Shown here one piece after another: positions 16,529 to 24,317 of a DNA stretch of 26,526 bases. How positions within the stretch are numbered: position 1 is the stretch's first letter; the number at the start of each line of letters is the position of its first letter. The stretch lies in contig DBIH01000144.1 of assembly GCA_002296885.1 (NCBI GenBank), positions 1 through 26,526 of the forward strand. The letters run 5' to 3'. The position numbers were made by a program, and so were the translations under genes. Origin of the DNA: Flavobacterium sp. UBA807. GTDB lineage: Bacteria > Bacteroidota > Bacteroidia > Flavobacteriales > Flavobacteriaceae. The notes below the pieces were generated by a model. The model saw nothing but the letters and a program-made list of their open reading frames with translations, ran no database searches and had not been told where the DNA came from.

Positions 16529-17530
16529 CTATTTATTTTGAGCTAAAATAGATTTTAAACCGGGTGTTTCATAGGTCTTGTAATCACCTTTCTCATCTGA
16601 ATAAATTAAAAATGCTTCAATTTCAGGATGTGCTGCGAAATATTTTTTAGCATTTTCAAATCCCATAACCAATATACCGGTTGCAGTTGCATCAGAAGTA
16701 ATACATTGTTTTGAAAAAATTGATGCACTCAATAAATTATTTTTAGTTGGATAACCCGTTTTCGGATCAATGTGATGAACGTATTTTACACCGTTTTCAA
16801 TTACAAATCGACGATAATTCCCCGAAGTTGCAATAGCTAAGTTCTCGAGTTTTACTGTAGCTTCCAATGGATTTTGAGATTCTTTATTGTCAATAGGTTT
16901 TTCTATTCCAACTGTCCAAAAATCTCCGTTTGGTTGCTTCCCTTTTGCATAAACTTCACCGCCAATCTCAACAATAAATGATTTAATTCCTTTTTTTGTC
17001 AAAAAATCTGAAATGACGTCAACTGAATATCCTTGGGCAAAAGCATTAAAATCCAACTGAACTCTTGGATCTTTTTTAACAACTCTGTTCCCTCTTATTT
17101 TAATTAAATCAAAGCCCACAAAATTTAAAATACTGTCTATTTTCTTTTTTTCAATAGTTTGCTTTTTACCCGGACCAAATCCCCAGGCATTAGTTATCGG
17201 ATAAACTGTCGGGTCAAATGCCCCATTAGTAGCCTTCCAGATTTCTTTAGCTTTTTTGAAACAAACTTTAAAGTATTTGTCTATTTTAATATCGCCATCA
17301 TTAGTGTTAATTCGAGATATAATTGAATTTGGAACATAAGTTGAAACTGATTTGTCAAAATCTACTAAAATCATACTAATTTCAGGTTGAAGGTTCCGGT
17401 TTAATTCATCATAATAGGTTATGTGATATGTTGTCCCCTGTGCTTCACCTTCTATAATCGTAGGTTCAATTTGTGAATAGGTAAGATTATAAATAGGAAA
17501 AATACAATAGAGTAGAATAATTTTTTTCAT
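16529..17530 (-). CDS. apbE: FAD:protein FMN transferase (ApbE)
   Basis: 333-residue exported enzyme that cleaves FAD and links FMN to a Thr or Ser of target proteins outside the cytoplasm, using Mg. A signal peptide ends near residue 20 (TYSQ); the Cys at position 9 is too early for a lipobox. Family signatures are EGEAQGTTYHITYY (28-40), FDPTVYPITNAWGFG (105-119), LDFNAFAQGYSVD (159-171), EIGGEVYAKG (188-197), TSGNYRRF (235-242), HHIDPKTGYP (252-261) and SDATATGILVMG (279-290), covering the FAD- and metal-binding sites. Length is normal. It follows the TPR gene by 8 nt in one operon with a proposed ECF promoter. The nearest candidate substrate is the convergent DUF2271-like protein. Confidence 0.96.
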   Translation of the reverse strand: MKKIILLYCIFPIYNLTYSQIEPTIIEGEAQGTTYHITYYDELNRNLQPEISMILVDFDKSVSTYVPNSIISRINTNDGDIKIDKYFKVCFKKAKEIWKATNGAFDPTVYPITNAWGFGPGKKQTIEKKKIDSILNFVGFDLIKIRGNRVVKKDPRVQLDFNAFAQGYSVDVISDFLTKKGIKSFIVEIGGEVYAKGKQPNGDFWTVGIEKPIDNKESQNPLEATVKLENLAIATSGNYRRFVIENGVKYVHHIDPKTGYPTKNNLLSASIFSKQCITSDATATGILVMGFENAKKYFAAHPEIEAFLIYSDEKGDYKTYETPGLKSILAQNK

Positions 17531-17538
17531 GGTTGAAT

Positions 17539-18738
17539 TTATTTGCAGCTGTTTTTTGGAATTGGAAAGCGAAATTCGCCTCCGAGTTTTTTAAAAGTTG
17601 AAATGTCTTTGCAGGCACTTTGAGTTTGTTTTATTTTTTGCTTTGCTTCACTTCTCCTAAGATAGTATTCGGGATTGTATTGGTTAATTTCAATTGATTT
17701 GTCAAAACTTTTAATTGCTTCAGTGTATTTTTTTTGTTTTAATTTTATTAATCCACTATAAAAAAATGCGCTGTCATTGTTTGAATTGAGAAGTATTGTT
17801 TTTGAAAAATCTGAACTTGCTTCTTCGTATTCCATTAAATTTAATTCGGCTACTGCTTTCTTAAACTGCGCTTTTTCATTTTTAGGATTTAATTCAACCG
17901 CTTTAGCATAGAATTTAGTTGCTATTGTATAGTTTTTAAACAAATCATTCAGCCTGCCTTTAAAATAATACAAAGTGTCGTTTTGGGTCTTAATTTCATC
18001 CGTATTATACTCTTCAAGCAATTGTACATAATTTTTAACATCAATATTTACATCACTTTCATCATCTCCAAGTTCACTGGCTTTTATATAATTGTAAAAA
18101 GCTCCTTTAAAATCTTTGAGTTCTTCTTTAATTTGAGCCTGTATTAAATAATTTTTAGTGATAGTTGAATCTAATTGTATGGCTATATTAGTATCACTTA
18201 AGGCACTGGTAATGTTACCTAGTTTTTGTTTTAGCAATGCCCTTTCTCCATAGGCTGCACTGTTATCAAAACGTAACTTTATGGCCTCATTAATATCTTC
18301 TAATGCACTCTGATATTCTTTTTTCTCAGCTTTTAGCCTTCCTCTGAAAAGATAAGCGTCTGAATTTCCTTTGTCGAACTTGATTAACTTATCATAATCC
18401 AATAATGCTCCGCCCTTATCCCCAATTTTTTCTTTAGCCATGCCTCGGAAAAAATAGGTGTCTGCAAAAGTTGTATCAATAGTTAATTGTTTCGTAAAAT
18501 CAGAAATAGCTCCGGTATAATCTCTTAACTCTTCTTTAAGTAACCCTCTATCGTTATATAACAGTGAATCTTTAGGGTATAATTTTATCAAATTATTATA
18601 GACTTCAATCGATTTTTTAAAATTGTTGTTGTTTGCATATTCCTGAGCTTTATATAGTAATTCTTTTTTGTTGATTTGCTGCCCTATACAATTGAAAAAA
18701 GAAAAAATAAGAATTAAAAAAAGTGTAAATCGATGCAT
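17539..18738 (-). CDS. Secreted tetratricopeptide-repeat protein
   Basis: 399 residues with a hydrophobic N-terminal signal (cleavage probably near CIGQ, residue 19). The rest is almost wholly TPR repeats of 34 residues, about nine or ten copies, with typical pairs such as YNDRGLLKEELRDYTGAISDFTKQL, YLFRGRLKAEKKEYQSALEDINEAI and AFFYSGLIKLKQKKYTEAIKSFDKSI. A less regular stretch lies around 205-245. TPR arrays are protein-binding scaffolds; in the periplasm this one may assemble or hold envelope complexes. It is co-transcribed with apbE 8 nt downstream, and the leader carries the proposed ECF promoter about 90 nt before the ATG. Partner and function are unknown. Confidence 0.9.
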   Translation of the reverse strand: MHRFTLFLILIFSFFNCIGQQINKKELLYKAQEYANNNNFKKSIEVYNNLIKLYPKDSLLYNDRGLLKEELRDYTGAISDFTKQLTIDTTFADTYFFRGMAKEKIGDKGGALLDYDKLIKFDKGNSDAYLFRGRLKAEKKEYQSALEDINEAIKLRFDNSAAYGERALLKQKLGNITSALSDTNIAIQLDSTITKNYLIQAQIKEELKDFKGAFYNYIKASELGDDESDVNIDVKNYVQLLEEYNTDEIKTQNDTLYYFKGRLNDLFKNYTIATKFYAKAVELNPKNEKAQFKKAVAELNLMEYEEASSDFSKTILLNSNNDSAFFYSGLIKLKQKKYTEAIKSFDKSIEINQYNPEYYLRRSEAKQKIKQTQSACKDISTFKKLGGEFRFPIPKNSCK

Positions 18739-18826
18739 ATGTATTCAATGTGTTATTGCAAAGGGAAATTGAGATACATTATACCAATGCAAAATTTTAT
18801 AGATTCAAAACTATGGATATTTAGAT

Positions 18827-18858
18827 AGTTAAAACAGTCTTTGGTAAAAAAACCCTAT
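18827..18858 (-). promoter_or_regulatory. Proposed ECF-sigma promoter of TPR-apbE operon
   Basis: On the minus strand ATAGGGTTTT (18858-18849), 12 nt, then TGTTTTAACT (18836-18827). It differs from the other three copies at one base of the upstream box and keeps the exact spacing and TGTTnnA core. It ends 88 nt before the TPR gene ATG and lies back to back with the ffh promoter region. Confidence 0.6.
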
Positions 18859-18890
18859 GAAAGAATTTATAAATTACTGTTCTTTCACTT

Positions 18891-18920
18891 TTGATGCTTA
18901 TCTGCTTTATCCTATATTTG
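18891..18920 (+). promoter_or_regulatory. Sigma-A type promoter of ffh
   Basis: TTG (18891-18893), 19 nt, then TATATTTG (18913-18920), a full match to the Bacteroidetes TTG-N19-TAnnTTTG promoter, 21 nt before the ffh ATG. Confidence 0.75.
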
Positions 18921-18941
18921 CACTTCTAAAAAGCACTATCC

Positions 18942-20270
18942 ATGTTTAATAATTTAAGCGATAAATTAGATAAAGCATTCCACATCCTGAAAGGACACGG
19001 GAAAATTACCGATGTCAATGTAGCAGATACTTTAAAAGAAGTCCGTCGTGCGTTGCTTGACGCCGATGTTAATTTTAAAATCGCAAAAGATTTTACCACA
19101 AAAGTTAAGGAAAAAGCAATCGGTGAAAACGTATTGACGACTTTACAGCCAGGGCAATTATTGGTTAAAATCGTAAAAGACGAATTGACCGAATTAATGG
19201 GTGGAGACGCTACAGGAATCAATCTTTCCGGAAATCCCACCGTGATTTTGATGTCCGGTCTGCAAGGTTCGGGTAAAACTACTTTCTCAGGGAAATTGGC
19301 GAATTATCTTAAAACGAAAAAGAATAAAAAACCACTTTTAGTTGCCTGCGATATCTATCGTCCAGCGGCGATTAATCAATTGCATGTAGTTGGAGATCAA
19401 ATTGGGGTTGAGGTTTATTCGGAACCTGAAAATAAAAATGCAGTTCAAATAGCACTAAATGCAATTCAGCATGCTAAATCCAATGGTTTCAACGTAGTCA
19501 TTGTCGATACCGCCGGTCGTTTGGCAATCGATGAACAAATGATGAACGAAATCGCAAATGTTCATGCAGCCATCAAACCACAGGAGACGTTGTTTGTTGT
19601 CGATTCGATGACGGGACAGGATGCTGTAAATACGGCAAAAGCCTTCAACGACCGATTAAATTTTGACGGGGTAATTTTAACCAAATTAGATGGCGATACC
19701 CGCGGTGGAGCTGCAATTTCAATTAAATCGGTTGTAGATAAACCAATCAAGTTCATCGGGACAGGAGAAAAAATGGAAGCTATCGATGTGTTTTATCCAT
19801 CACGTATGGCGGAAAGAATTCTCGGAATGGGAGACGTTGTGTCTTTGGTAGAAAGGGCTCAGGAGCAATACAATGAAGAAGAAGCCAGAAAAATACAAAA
19901 GAAAATCGCTAAGAACGAATTTGGGTTTGACGATTTCTTAGCCCAAATCCAGCAGGTGAAAAAAATGGGGAACATGAAAGACTTAGTCGGAATGATTCCG
20001 GGTGCCGGAAAAGCATTGAAAGATGTTGAAATTGAAGACGATGCTTTTAAACACATTGAAGCAATCATATATTCGATGACACCAAAAGAAAGAAGTAAAC
20101 CTTCAATAATCGATATGAAAAGGAAAACCCGAATTGCAAAAGGATCAGGCCGAAAAATTGAAGAAGTGAATCAACTGATGAAGCAATTCGACCAAATGAG
20201 CAAAATGATGAAAATGATGCAGGGTGGTGGAGCCAAAAATCTGATGAAGATGATGGGAGGAATGAGATAA
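18942..20270 (+). CDS. ffh: Signal recognition particle protein Ffh
   Basis: 442-residue cytoplasmic GTPase that with the 4.5S RNA delivers nascent membrane and secreted proteins to FtsY at the inner membrane. The N domain covers residues ~1-88. In the G domain (~95-295) the P-loop is GLQGSGKTT (106-114), with DTAGR (189-193) and TKLDGD (247-252). The Met-rich M domain (~325-442) ends in MSKMMKMMQGGGAKNLMKMMGGMR, the usual RNA- and signal-binding tail. Length and all motifs are intact. It is expressed from its own canonical promoter and followed by a strong hairpin. No 4.5S RNA gene was seen in the window. Confidence 0.98.
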   Translation: MFNNLSDKLDKAFHILKGHGKITDVNVADTLKEVRRALLDADVNFKIAKDFTTKVKEKAIGENVLTTLQPGQLLVKIVKDELTELMGGDATGINLSGNPTVILMSGLQGSGKTTFSGKLANYLKTKKNKKPLLVACDIYRPAAINQLHVVGDQIGVEVYSEPENKNAVQIALNAIQHAKSNGFNVVIVDTAGRLAIDEQMMNEIANVHAAIKPQETLFVVDSMTGQDAVNTAKAFNDRLNFDGVILTKLDGDTRGGAAISIKSVVDKPIKFIGTGEKMEAIDVFYPSRMAERILGMGDVVSLVERAQEQYNEEEARKIQKKIAKNEFGFDDFLAQIQQVKKMGNMKDLVGMIPGAGKALKDVEIEDDAFKHIEAIIYSMTPKERSKPSIIDMKRKTRIAKGSGRKIEEVNQLMKQFDQMSKMMKMMQGGGAKNLMKMMGGMR

Positions 20271-20278
20271 AAGGTAAG

Positions 20279-20303
20279 GACGCGTTGTAACGCGTCTTTT
20301 TTT
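20279..20303 (+). terminator. Intrinsic terminator after ffh
   Basis: GACGCGTT and AACGCGTC form a GC-rich perfect inverted repeat (20279-20296) followed by seven T. It lies between ffh and folD, which are only 52 nt apart, so folD either has a promoter hidden here or depends on partial read-through. Confidence 0.85.
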
Positions 20304-20322
20304 GTAAATAAGACAACACAAA

Positions 20323-21210
20323 ATGAAATTATTAGACGGAAAGAAAACCTCAGAAGCTATCAAAGCTGAAATTACAGCAGATGTCAACAAAATGAAAGCC
20401 AACAAAGAAAAAGTGCCGCATTTGGCAGCAGTTATTGTTGGAAATGATGGCGCAAGCCTTACCTATGTTGGCAGCAAAGTTAAAGCCTGCGAATTAGTTG
20501 GATTTGAATCTACACTGATTAAAATGCCAAGCACCACTTCAGAAACGGAGTTGCTGAAAAAAATCGAGGAGCTCAATCAGGATGACAACATTGATGGTTT
20601 TATCGTACAACTTCCGTTACCGGATCAGATTGATACGCAAAAAATATTGATGGCAATCGACCCAAGTAAAGATGTTGATGGATTTCATCCTGAGAATTTC
20701 GGAAAAATGGCGTTAGATATGTCGACTTTTATTCCGGCCACGCCATTTGGAATTTTAGAATTGTTGGAAAGATATAATGTAGAAACCAAAGGAAAACATA
20801 CGGTTGTAATTGGCAGAAGCCACATCGTTGGAAGACCAATGAGTATATTAATGGGAAGGAAAGGTTTTCCCGGCAACTCCACAGTAACACTTACACACAG
20901 TTACACAAAAAATATTGCGCAAATTACAACCCAGGCTGATATTATTATTACAGCACTTGGGGTTCCAAATTACTTAAAAGCCGAAATGGTAAAAGATGGT
21001 GCCGTAGTTATTGATGTTGGAATTACCCGTGTTGCTGATGAGAATGATGCAAGAGGCTACCGAATTACAGGTGATGTTGATTTTGATGCCGTTTCTAAAA
21101 AAGCATCTTATATCACTCCGGTTCCCGGAGGTGTTGGACCAATGACCATTGCGATGCTGTTGAAAAACACTTTATTGGCAAGAGAGCAAAAAAGGCATAA
21201 ATCAGAATAG
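20323..21210 (+). CDS. folD: Bifunctional methylenetetrahydrofolate dehydrogenase / cyclohydrolase
   Basis: 295-residue cytoplasmic enzyme of one-carbon metabolism that interconverts 5,10-methylene-, methenyl- and 10-formyl-tetrahydrofolate with NADP. Signatures: YVGSKVKAC at 48-56 with the catalytic Tyr48/Lys52 pair, DGFIVQLPLP, DVDGFHPENFGKM, the nucleotide-binding VVIGRSHIVGRPMSILM and the C-terminal PVPGGVGPMTIAMLLKNT. Length and motifs are standard. A strong terminator hairpin follows directly. Confidence 0.98.
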   Translation: MKLLDGKKTSEAIKAEITADVNKMKANKEKVPHLAAVIVGNDGASLTYVGSKVKACELVGFESTLIKMPSTTSETELLKKIEELNQDDNIDGFIVQLPLPDQIDTQKILMAIDPSKDVDGFHPENFGKMALDMSTFIPATPFGILELLERYNVETKGKHTVVIGRSHIVGRPMSILMGRKGFPGNSTVTLTHSYTKNIAQITTQADIIITALGVPNYLKAEMVKDGAVVIDVGITRVADENDARGYRITGDVDFDAVSKKASYITPVPGGVGPMTIAMLLKNTLLAREQKRHKSE

Positions 21211-21240
21211 AAAAATCCTGATTGAAAGCTCAGGATTTTT
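21211..21240. terminator. Intrinsic terminator after folD
   Basis: AAAAATCCTGA (21211-21221) pairs perfectly with TCAGGATTTTT (21230-21240) around an 8-nt loop, with further T after the stem. It starts at the first base after the folD stop codon. Confidence 0.85.
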
Positions 21241-21250
21241 TATACCTTTA
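21222..21250 (+). promoter_or_regulatory. Possible promoter of the seven-repeat T9SS protein
   Basis: TTG (21222-21224), 18 nt, then TACCTTTA (21243-21250), one mismatch from TAnnTTTG, ending 19 nt before the ATG at 21270. The -33 box would lie in the loop of the folD terminator, giving a compact terminator-promoter overlap. Confidence 0.4.
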
Positions 21251-21269
21251 AAATTCAAATTCCAGCGTC

Positions 21270-22814
21270 ATGAAAAAAGCAATTACATTTTTAACTATAC
21301 TCTTGACCTTTGGCTTCACCCAAGCACAGGCTCCGGCGATAGAATGGCAGAAATCATTAGGAGGGACAAATACTGACGAGGCAAGATGCATTCAGCTGAC
21401 CTCGGATGGCGGTTATATAGTAGCTGGTGATAGTAATTCAATTAATGTGAATGTAACTGGAAATCATGGAGGACCAGATTATTGGGTTGTAAAACTGGAT
21501 GCTAACAGAAATATACAATGGCAGAAATCTTTTGGAGGAACTAGTACTGATATTGCAAATAGTATTCAAAATACTCCTGATGGTGGATATATTGTCGCGG
21601 GACAAAGTAATTCAAACAATGGAGACGTAACCGCAAATCATGGAGGAATTGATTACTGGATTGTAAAACTTGATGTTACCGGGACTATACAATGGCAGAA
21701 ATCTTTGGGAGGTTCTGGTAATGATGTTGCAAATGCAATTCAGATAACAACTGATAATGGTTATGTGGTTGCAGGTTACAGCCAATCTGATGATGGGGAT
21801 GTGACTGGACATCATGGAGTGAGTGGACAGGCAGATATCTGGATTGTAAAACTCGATGCTACAGGAAACGTACTTTGGCAGAAATCTTTGGGTGGTTCTG
21901 GTGATGATAATGCAAATGCTATCCAAAATACTTCCGATGGGGGTTATATAGTAGCAGGATCAACTAATTCGTTCGAGGGAGATATAACTGAAAATCATGG
22001 GAGTTATGATTATTGGGTGGTAAAGCTTGACGCTGTTGGAACTATACAATGGCAGAAATCTATTGGAGCATGGGGCAATGATTACGCGTCAGCTATTCAA
22101 ACTACGTCTGATAGTGGTTATATAGTAGCAGGCAGTAGTACATCAATCTACGGAACTAATACAGGAACCAGAGCAGATTATGATTATTGGGTGGTAAAAC
22201 TTGACGATGTTGGAACCATACAATGGCAGCGATCCATTGGATATCCGGATCAAGATTATGCAAACACTATTCAAACCACGTCTGATGGGGGCTATATTGT
22301 GACCGGGAGTAGCTATGCAAACAGTGGAGCTACAACTGGAAATCATGGATTGTGGGATTACTGGGTGATAAAGCTAGATAATTCAGGGACTTTACAATGG
22401 CAGAAATTCTTGGGGGGGTCAGACTATGATTTTGCTTTCTCCATACTAACTGCTTCAGACGGTGGCTATATTGTAGCAGGAACGAGTCTTTCATCCGATT
22501 ATGATATAACCGGAAATATTCACGGCTACGATTTATGGATTGTTAAACTAGCATCTGAAGCATTATCTGCACCTGCCTTTGAGAACAATGCTCTGGTTAT
22601 TTATCCAAATCCTGTTTGTGATATATTGCAAATCCAGACATCCAAAAATACAATAATTACAGGTTTTAAAATGACAGATATACTTGGAAAAGTAATCATT
22701 GAACAAAATCAAAACAGCAATACTATTAATGTTGAGAACTTAACACAAGGTGTTTATATACTGAATGCCTATTCTGGAGAAAAGAAATATGCTGCTAAGT
22801 TTGTAAAAGAATAA
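21270..22814 (+). CDS. T9SS type A secreted protein with seven WQKSLGG-type repeats
   Basis: 514 residues: a signal peptide to about residue 20, seven tandem repeats of 58-61 residues (24-432) and a T9SS type A sorting domain (~440-514; IYPNPVCDILQIQ ... MTDILGKVI ... GVYILNAY). Each repeat has the pattern (I/V)xWQKSLGG, D-x-A-x-x-I, T-x-D-G-G-Y-I-V-A-G, N-H-G, D-Y-W-V-V-K-L-D. Seven units of this size fit a closed seven-bladed beta-propeller, which is inference. Such proteins are common in Flavobacteria and usually unassigned; no catalytic residues stand out. It stands alone between two terminators. Confidence 0.9.
   Translation: MKKAITFLTILLTFGFTQAQAPAIEWQKSLGGTNTDEARCIQLTSDGGYIVAGDSNSINVNVTGNHGGPDYWVVKLDANRNIQWQKSFGGTSTDIANSIQNTPDGGYIVAGQSNSNNGDVTANHGGIDYWIVKLDVTGTIQWQKSLGGSGNDVANAIQITTDNGYVVAGYSQSDDGDVTGHHGVSGQADIWIVKLDATGNVLWQKSLGGSGDDNANAIQNTSDGGYIVAGSTNSFEGDITENHGSYDYWVVKLDAVGTIQWQKSIGAWGNDYASAIQTTSDSGYIVAGSSTSIYGTNTGTRADYDYWVVKLDDVGTIQWQRSIGYPDQDYANTIQTTSDGGYIVTGSSYANSGATTGNHGLWDYWVIKLDNSGTLQWQKFLGGSDYDFAFSILTASDGGYIVAGTSLSSDYDITGNIHGYDLWIVKLASEALSAPAFENNALVIYPNPVCDILQIQTSKNTIITGFKMTDILGKVIIEQNQNSNTINVENLTQGVYILNAYSGEKKYAAKFVKE
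21339..22565 (+). repeat. Seven tandem 58-61 codon repeats
   Basis: Seven consecutive units, six of 58 codons and one (the third) of 61, begin at each (I/V/L)-x-W-Q-K/R motif and end at VKLD plus four residues. DNA identity is still visible, for example the recurring tacaatggcagaaatct at 21516, 21687, 22047 and related places, so the array may still undergo unit gain or loss. Confidence 0.9.
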
Positions 22815-22825
22815 GATTTTTAATT

Positions 22826-22851
22826 AAAAAAACCTGAGCTATGCTCAGGTT
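22826..22851. terminator. Bidirectional hairpin between convergent genes
   Basis: AACCTGAGC (22831-22839) and GCTCAGGTT (22843-22851) form a perfect 9-bp stem with a 3-nt loop. On the minus strand it is followed by a run of seven T, making a strong terminator for the gene ending at 22858; on the plus strand the T tract is weaker. Confidence 0.8.
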
Positions 22852-22857
22852 CTTGTT

Positions 22858-23820
22858 CTATAATTTAGCCAGCCAAAGAGAAGCATTCATGTGCAGTCGC
22901 GAATGTGAAGCTAATTCTGTCCAGCCAGGATAAAGTGTATCACCAGAAGCTCCCGTTCCGTCATCTGCCGGCGAACTGTCTCCAATCACAAAAACTCTTC
23001 CGGTTCCGAAAGTTGCAGAAGCACACATGATGTTAGAAGTGCCCTGAGATGAACTTCCTCTCCAAATTAATCCCTGTACTGTTGAATTTGCTGAAGTGTT
23101 TATCGACATGGTCGCACCATTTGAATATTTTAACTGAGTTACAGCTCCCTGGGAGCCATTCAAAATCGGATTGGCCGTAGTACTCAATCGGTTGGAACTT
23201 GTTTCAGAAATATTATTCAAAGAGATGGTTATTCCGAATGGATTTGTTTTGACTGAATTATTCGACATCAAATCATTCCAGATATCAGGTGAATCCCAGC
23301 CGTCATTATTTCTGTCAGAAACCGTATGGTCTGAAATCATGAATAAGCCACCACCATTTTTGACAAAGTTTAAAATCGCAGTTTTTTCTGCAGCGGTAAA
23401 TCTTGTGTTAGGTTCATCGATGACAAAAACATCATAATTTTTTAAATCCTGTGCACCTGTTCCACCATAAGTGATGGCTGTCCCTGAAGGTAAAGTTTCT
23501 ACGGTGTGCCCTAATTTGGCTAAAGCAATTCCCCATGAAGACAGTCCGCCACGCCAAAAACTTTCAGTAGTCGAAGCTGTAATGTTTGACTGTGCAGGTG
23601 TTGGGAATCGTTGCGGAGAAGAATCTGCATCTATAATCCAGTCAGCATTCCCGGCTGTTTCGGCCTTAGTGGCATCAAATAAAAATTTCTTAGATGTTGC
23701 AGTAGTAGTAACAGTAGTTGTTGGTGTGTTTTTGTTAGAAACGCTGGCATCATTTTCATTATCACATGAAAATGTTATAATTGCAAAACCTGCAATTATA
23801 ATTTTACTAAATAAGTTCAT
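22858..23820 (-). CDS. Lipoprotein with class I glutamine-amidotransferase-like fold
   Basis: 320 residues. The N-terminal signal ends in a lipobox-like TFSC (Cys19) followed by acidic DNENDAS, a surface-lipoprotein-like tail, and then a Thr-rich linker. The domain from about residue 45 (FLFDATKAETAG, FWRGGLSSWGIALAKLGHTVETLP, YDVFVIDEPNTRFTAAEKTAILNFVKNGGGLFMISDH) has the strand-helix order of GATase-1-like or DUF4350-like domains that bind or process extracellular substrates. The usual nucleophilic Cys is not evident at the elbow after GGGLFMISD. The second half has NRNNDGWDSP-type Asp/Asn loops that may bind metal, and VFVIGDSSPADDG near the end. It appears as a separate unit with no clear functional neighbour. 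The exact activity is unknown. Confidence 0.75.
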   Translation of the reverse strand: MNLFSKIIIAGFAIITFSCDNENDASVSNKNTPTTTVTTTATSKKFLFDATKAETAGNADWIIDADSSPQRFPTPAQSNITASTTESFWRGGLSSWGIALAKLGHTVETLPSGTAITYGGTGAQDLKNYDVFVIDEPNTRFTAAEKTAILNFVKNGGGLFMISDHTVSDRNNDGWDSPDIWNDLMSNNSVKTNPFGITISLNNISETSSNRLSTTANPILNGSQGAVTQLKYSNGATMSINTSANSTVQGLIWRGSSSQGTSNIMCASATFGTGRVFVIGDSSPADDGTGASGDTLYPGWTELASHSRLHMNASLWLAKL

Positions 23821-23888
23821 TAGATTTTGGTTTGGTTTAATTGGTTTAAGAACAAGTAAATATATGTTTTACCCTAATGCAAAAAAAA

Positions 23889-24305
23889 TTATTTCTTGTT
23901 TTTACCGTTTTTAAACTGAACCTTTTCAATAACCTGAATTTTTGAAGCCTGTTTTTTATTGGTCGAATGAAATGATTTTTTACCTGAATCCGTTTTAGGC
24001 GTTGGTTTGATTGTCAATTGTGTTGAAGTTTTTGGCTGAATTGCAGCTTTGTTTTGCTTTAAAACTTCTGTCGGATTTTTAGGATTTTCTTTGGTGCCAC
24101 GCAAGTGGATTACCAATCCATTTAAAAAATTACGCAACACCTGATCACCACATTCCATAAACTTAGGATGATCTGCATTTCTAAAAAAATTCCCTATTTC
24201 TCCTTTAGAAATCCTGAAATCGACTAATTGAAGTATCTCTACAATTTGGTCGTCACGAAGTTGTAGTGCAACACGGAGTTTTTTAAAGATGTCGTTGTTG
24301 TTCAT
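23889..24305 (-). CDS. DUF1456 family protein with basic tail
   Basis: 138-residue cytoplasmic protein. Residues 1-70 (NNDIFKKLRVALQLRDDQIVEILQL, ISKGEIGNFFRNADHPKFMECGDQVLRNFLNGLVIHLRG) match one DUF1456 unit, the YehS-type helical domain. E. coli YehS has two such units; this protein has one, followed by a Lys-, Thr- and Ser-rich tail of about 65 residues (net positive) that looks disordered and could contact nucleic acid. It starts 12 nt after the esterase gene, so it is probably in the same transcript. Function unknown. Confidence 0.88.
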   Translation of the reverse strand: MNNNDIFKKLRVALQLRDDQIVEILQLVDFRISKGEIGNFFRNADHPKFMECGDQVLRNFLNGLVIHLRGTKENPKNPTEVLKQNKAAIQPKTSTQLTIKPTPKTDSGKKSFHSTNKKQASKIQVIEKVQFKNGKNKK

Positions 24306-24317
24306 TTATCTGAGTTT

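Noticed and set aside
20065-20405. Two overlapping minus-strand frames across the ffh/folD junction
   Set aside because: They mirror the Met/Lys-rich ffh tail and the terminator; no family resemblance.
23834-23880. TTAGGGTAAA then TGTT on the minus strand before the GATase-like lipoprotein, resembling the ECF element
   Set aside because: The upstream box lacks the TTTT part and the spacing is one base longer than in the four consistent copies.
23171-23914. Plus-strand frames of 88 and 147 codons opposite the GATase-like lipoprotein
   Set aside because: Antisense to a gene with signal sequence and recognisable fold; no independent support.
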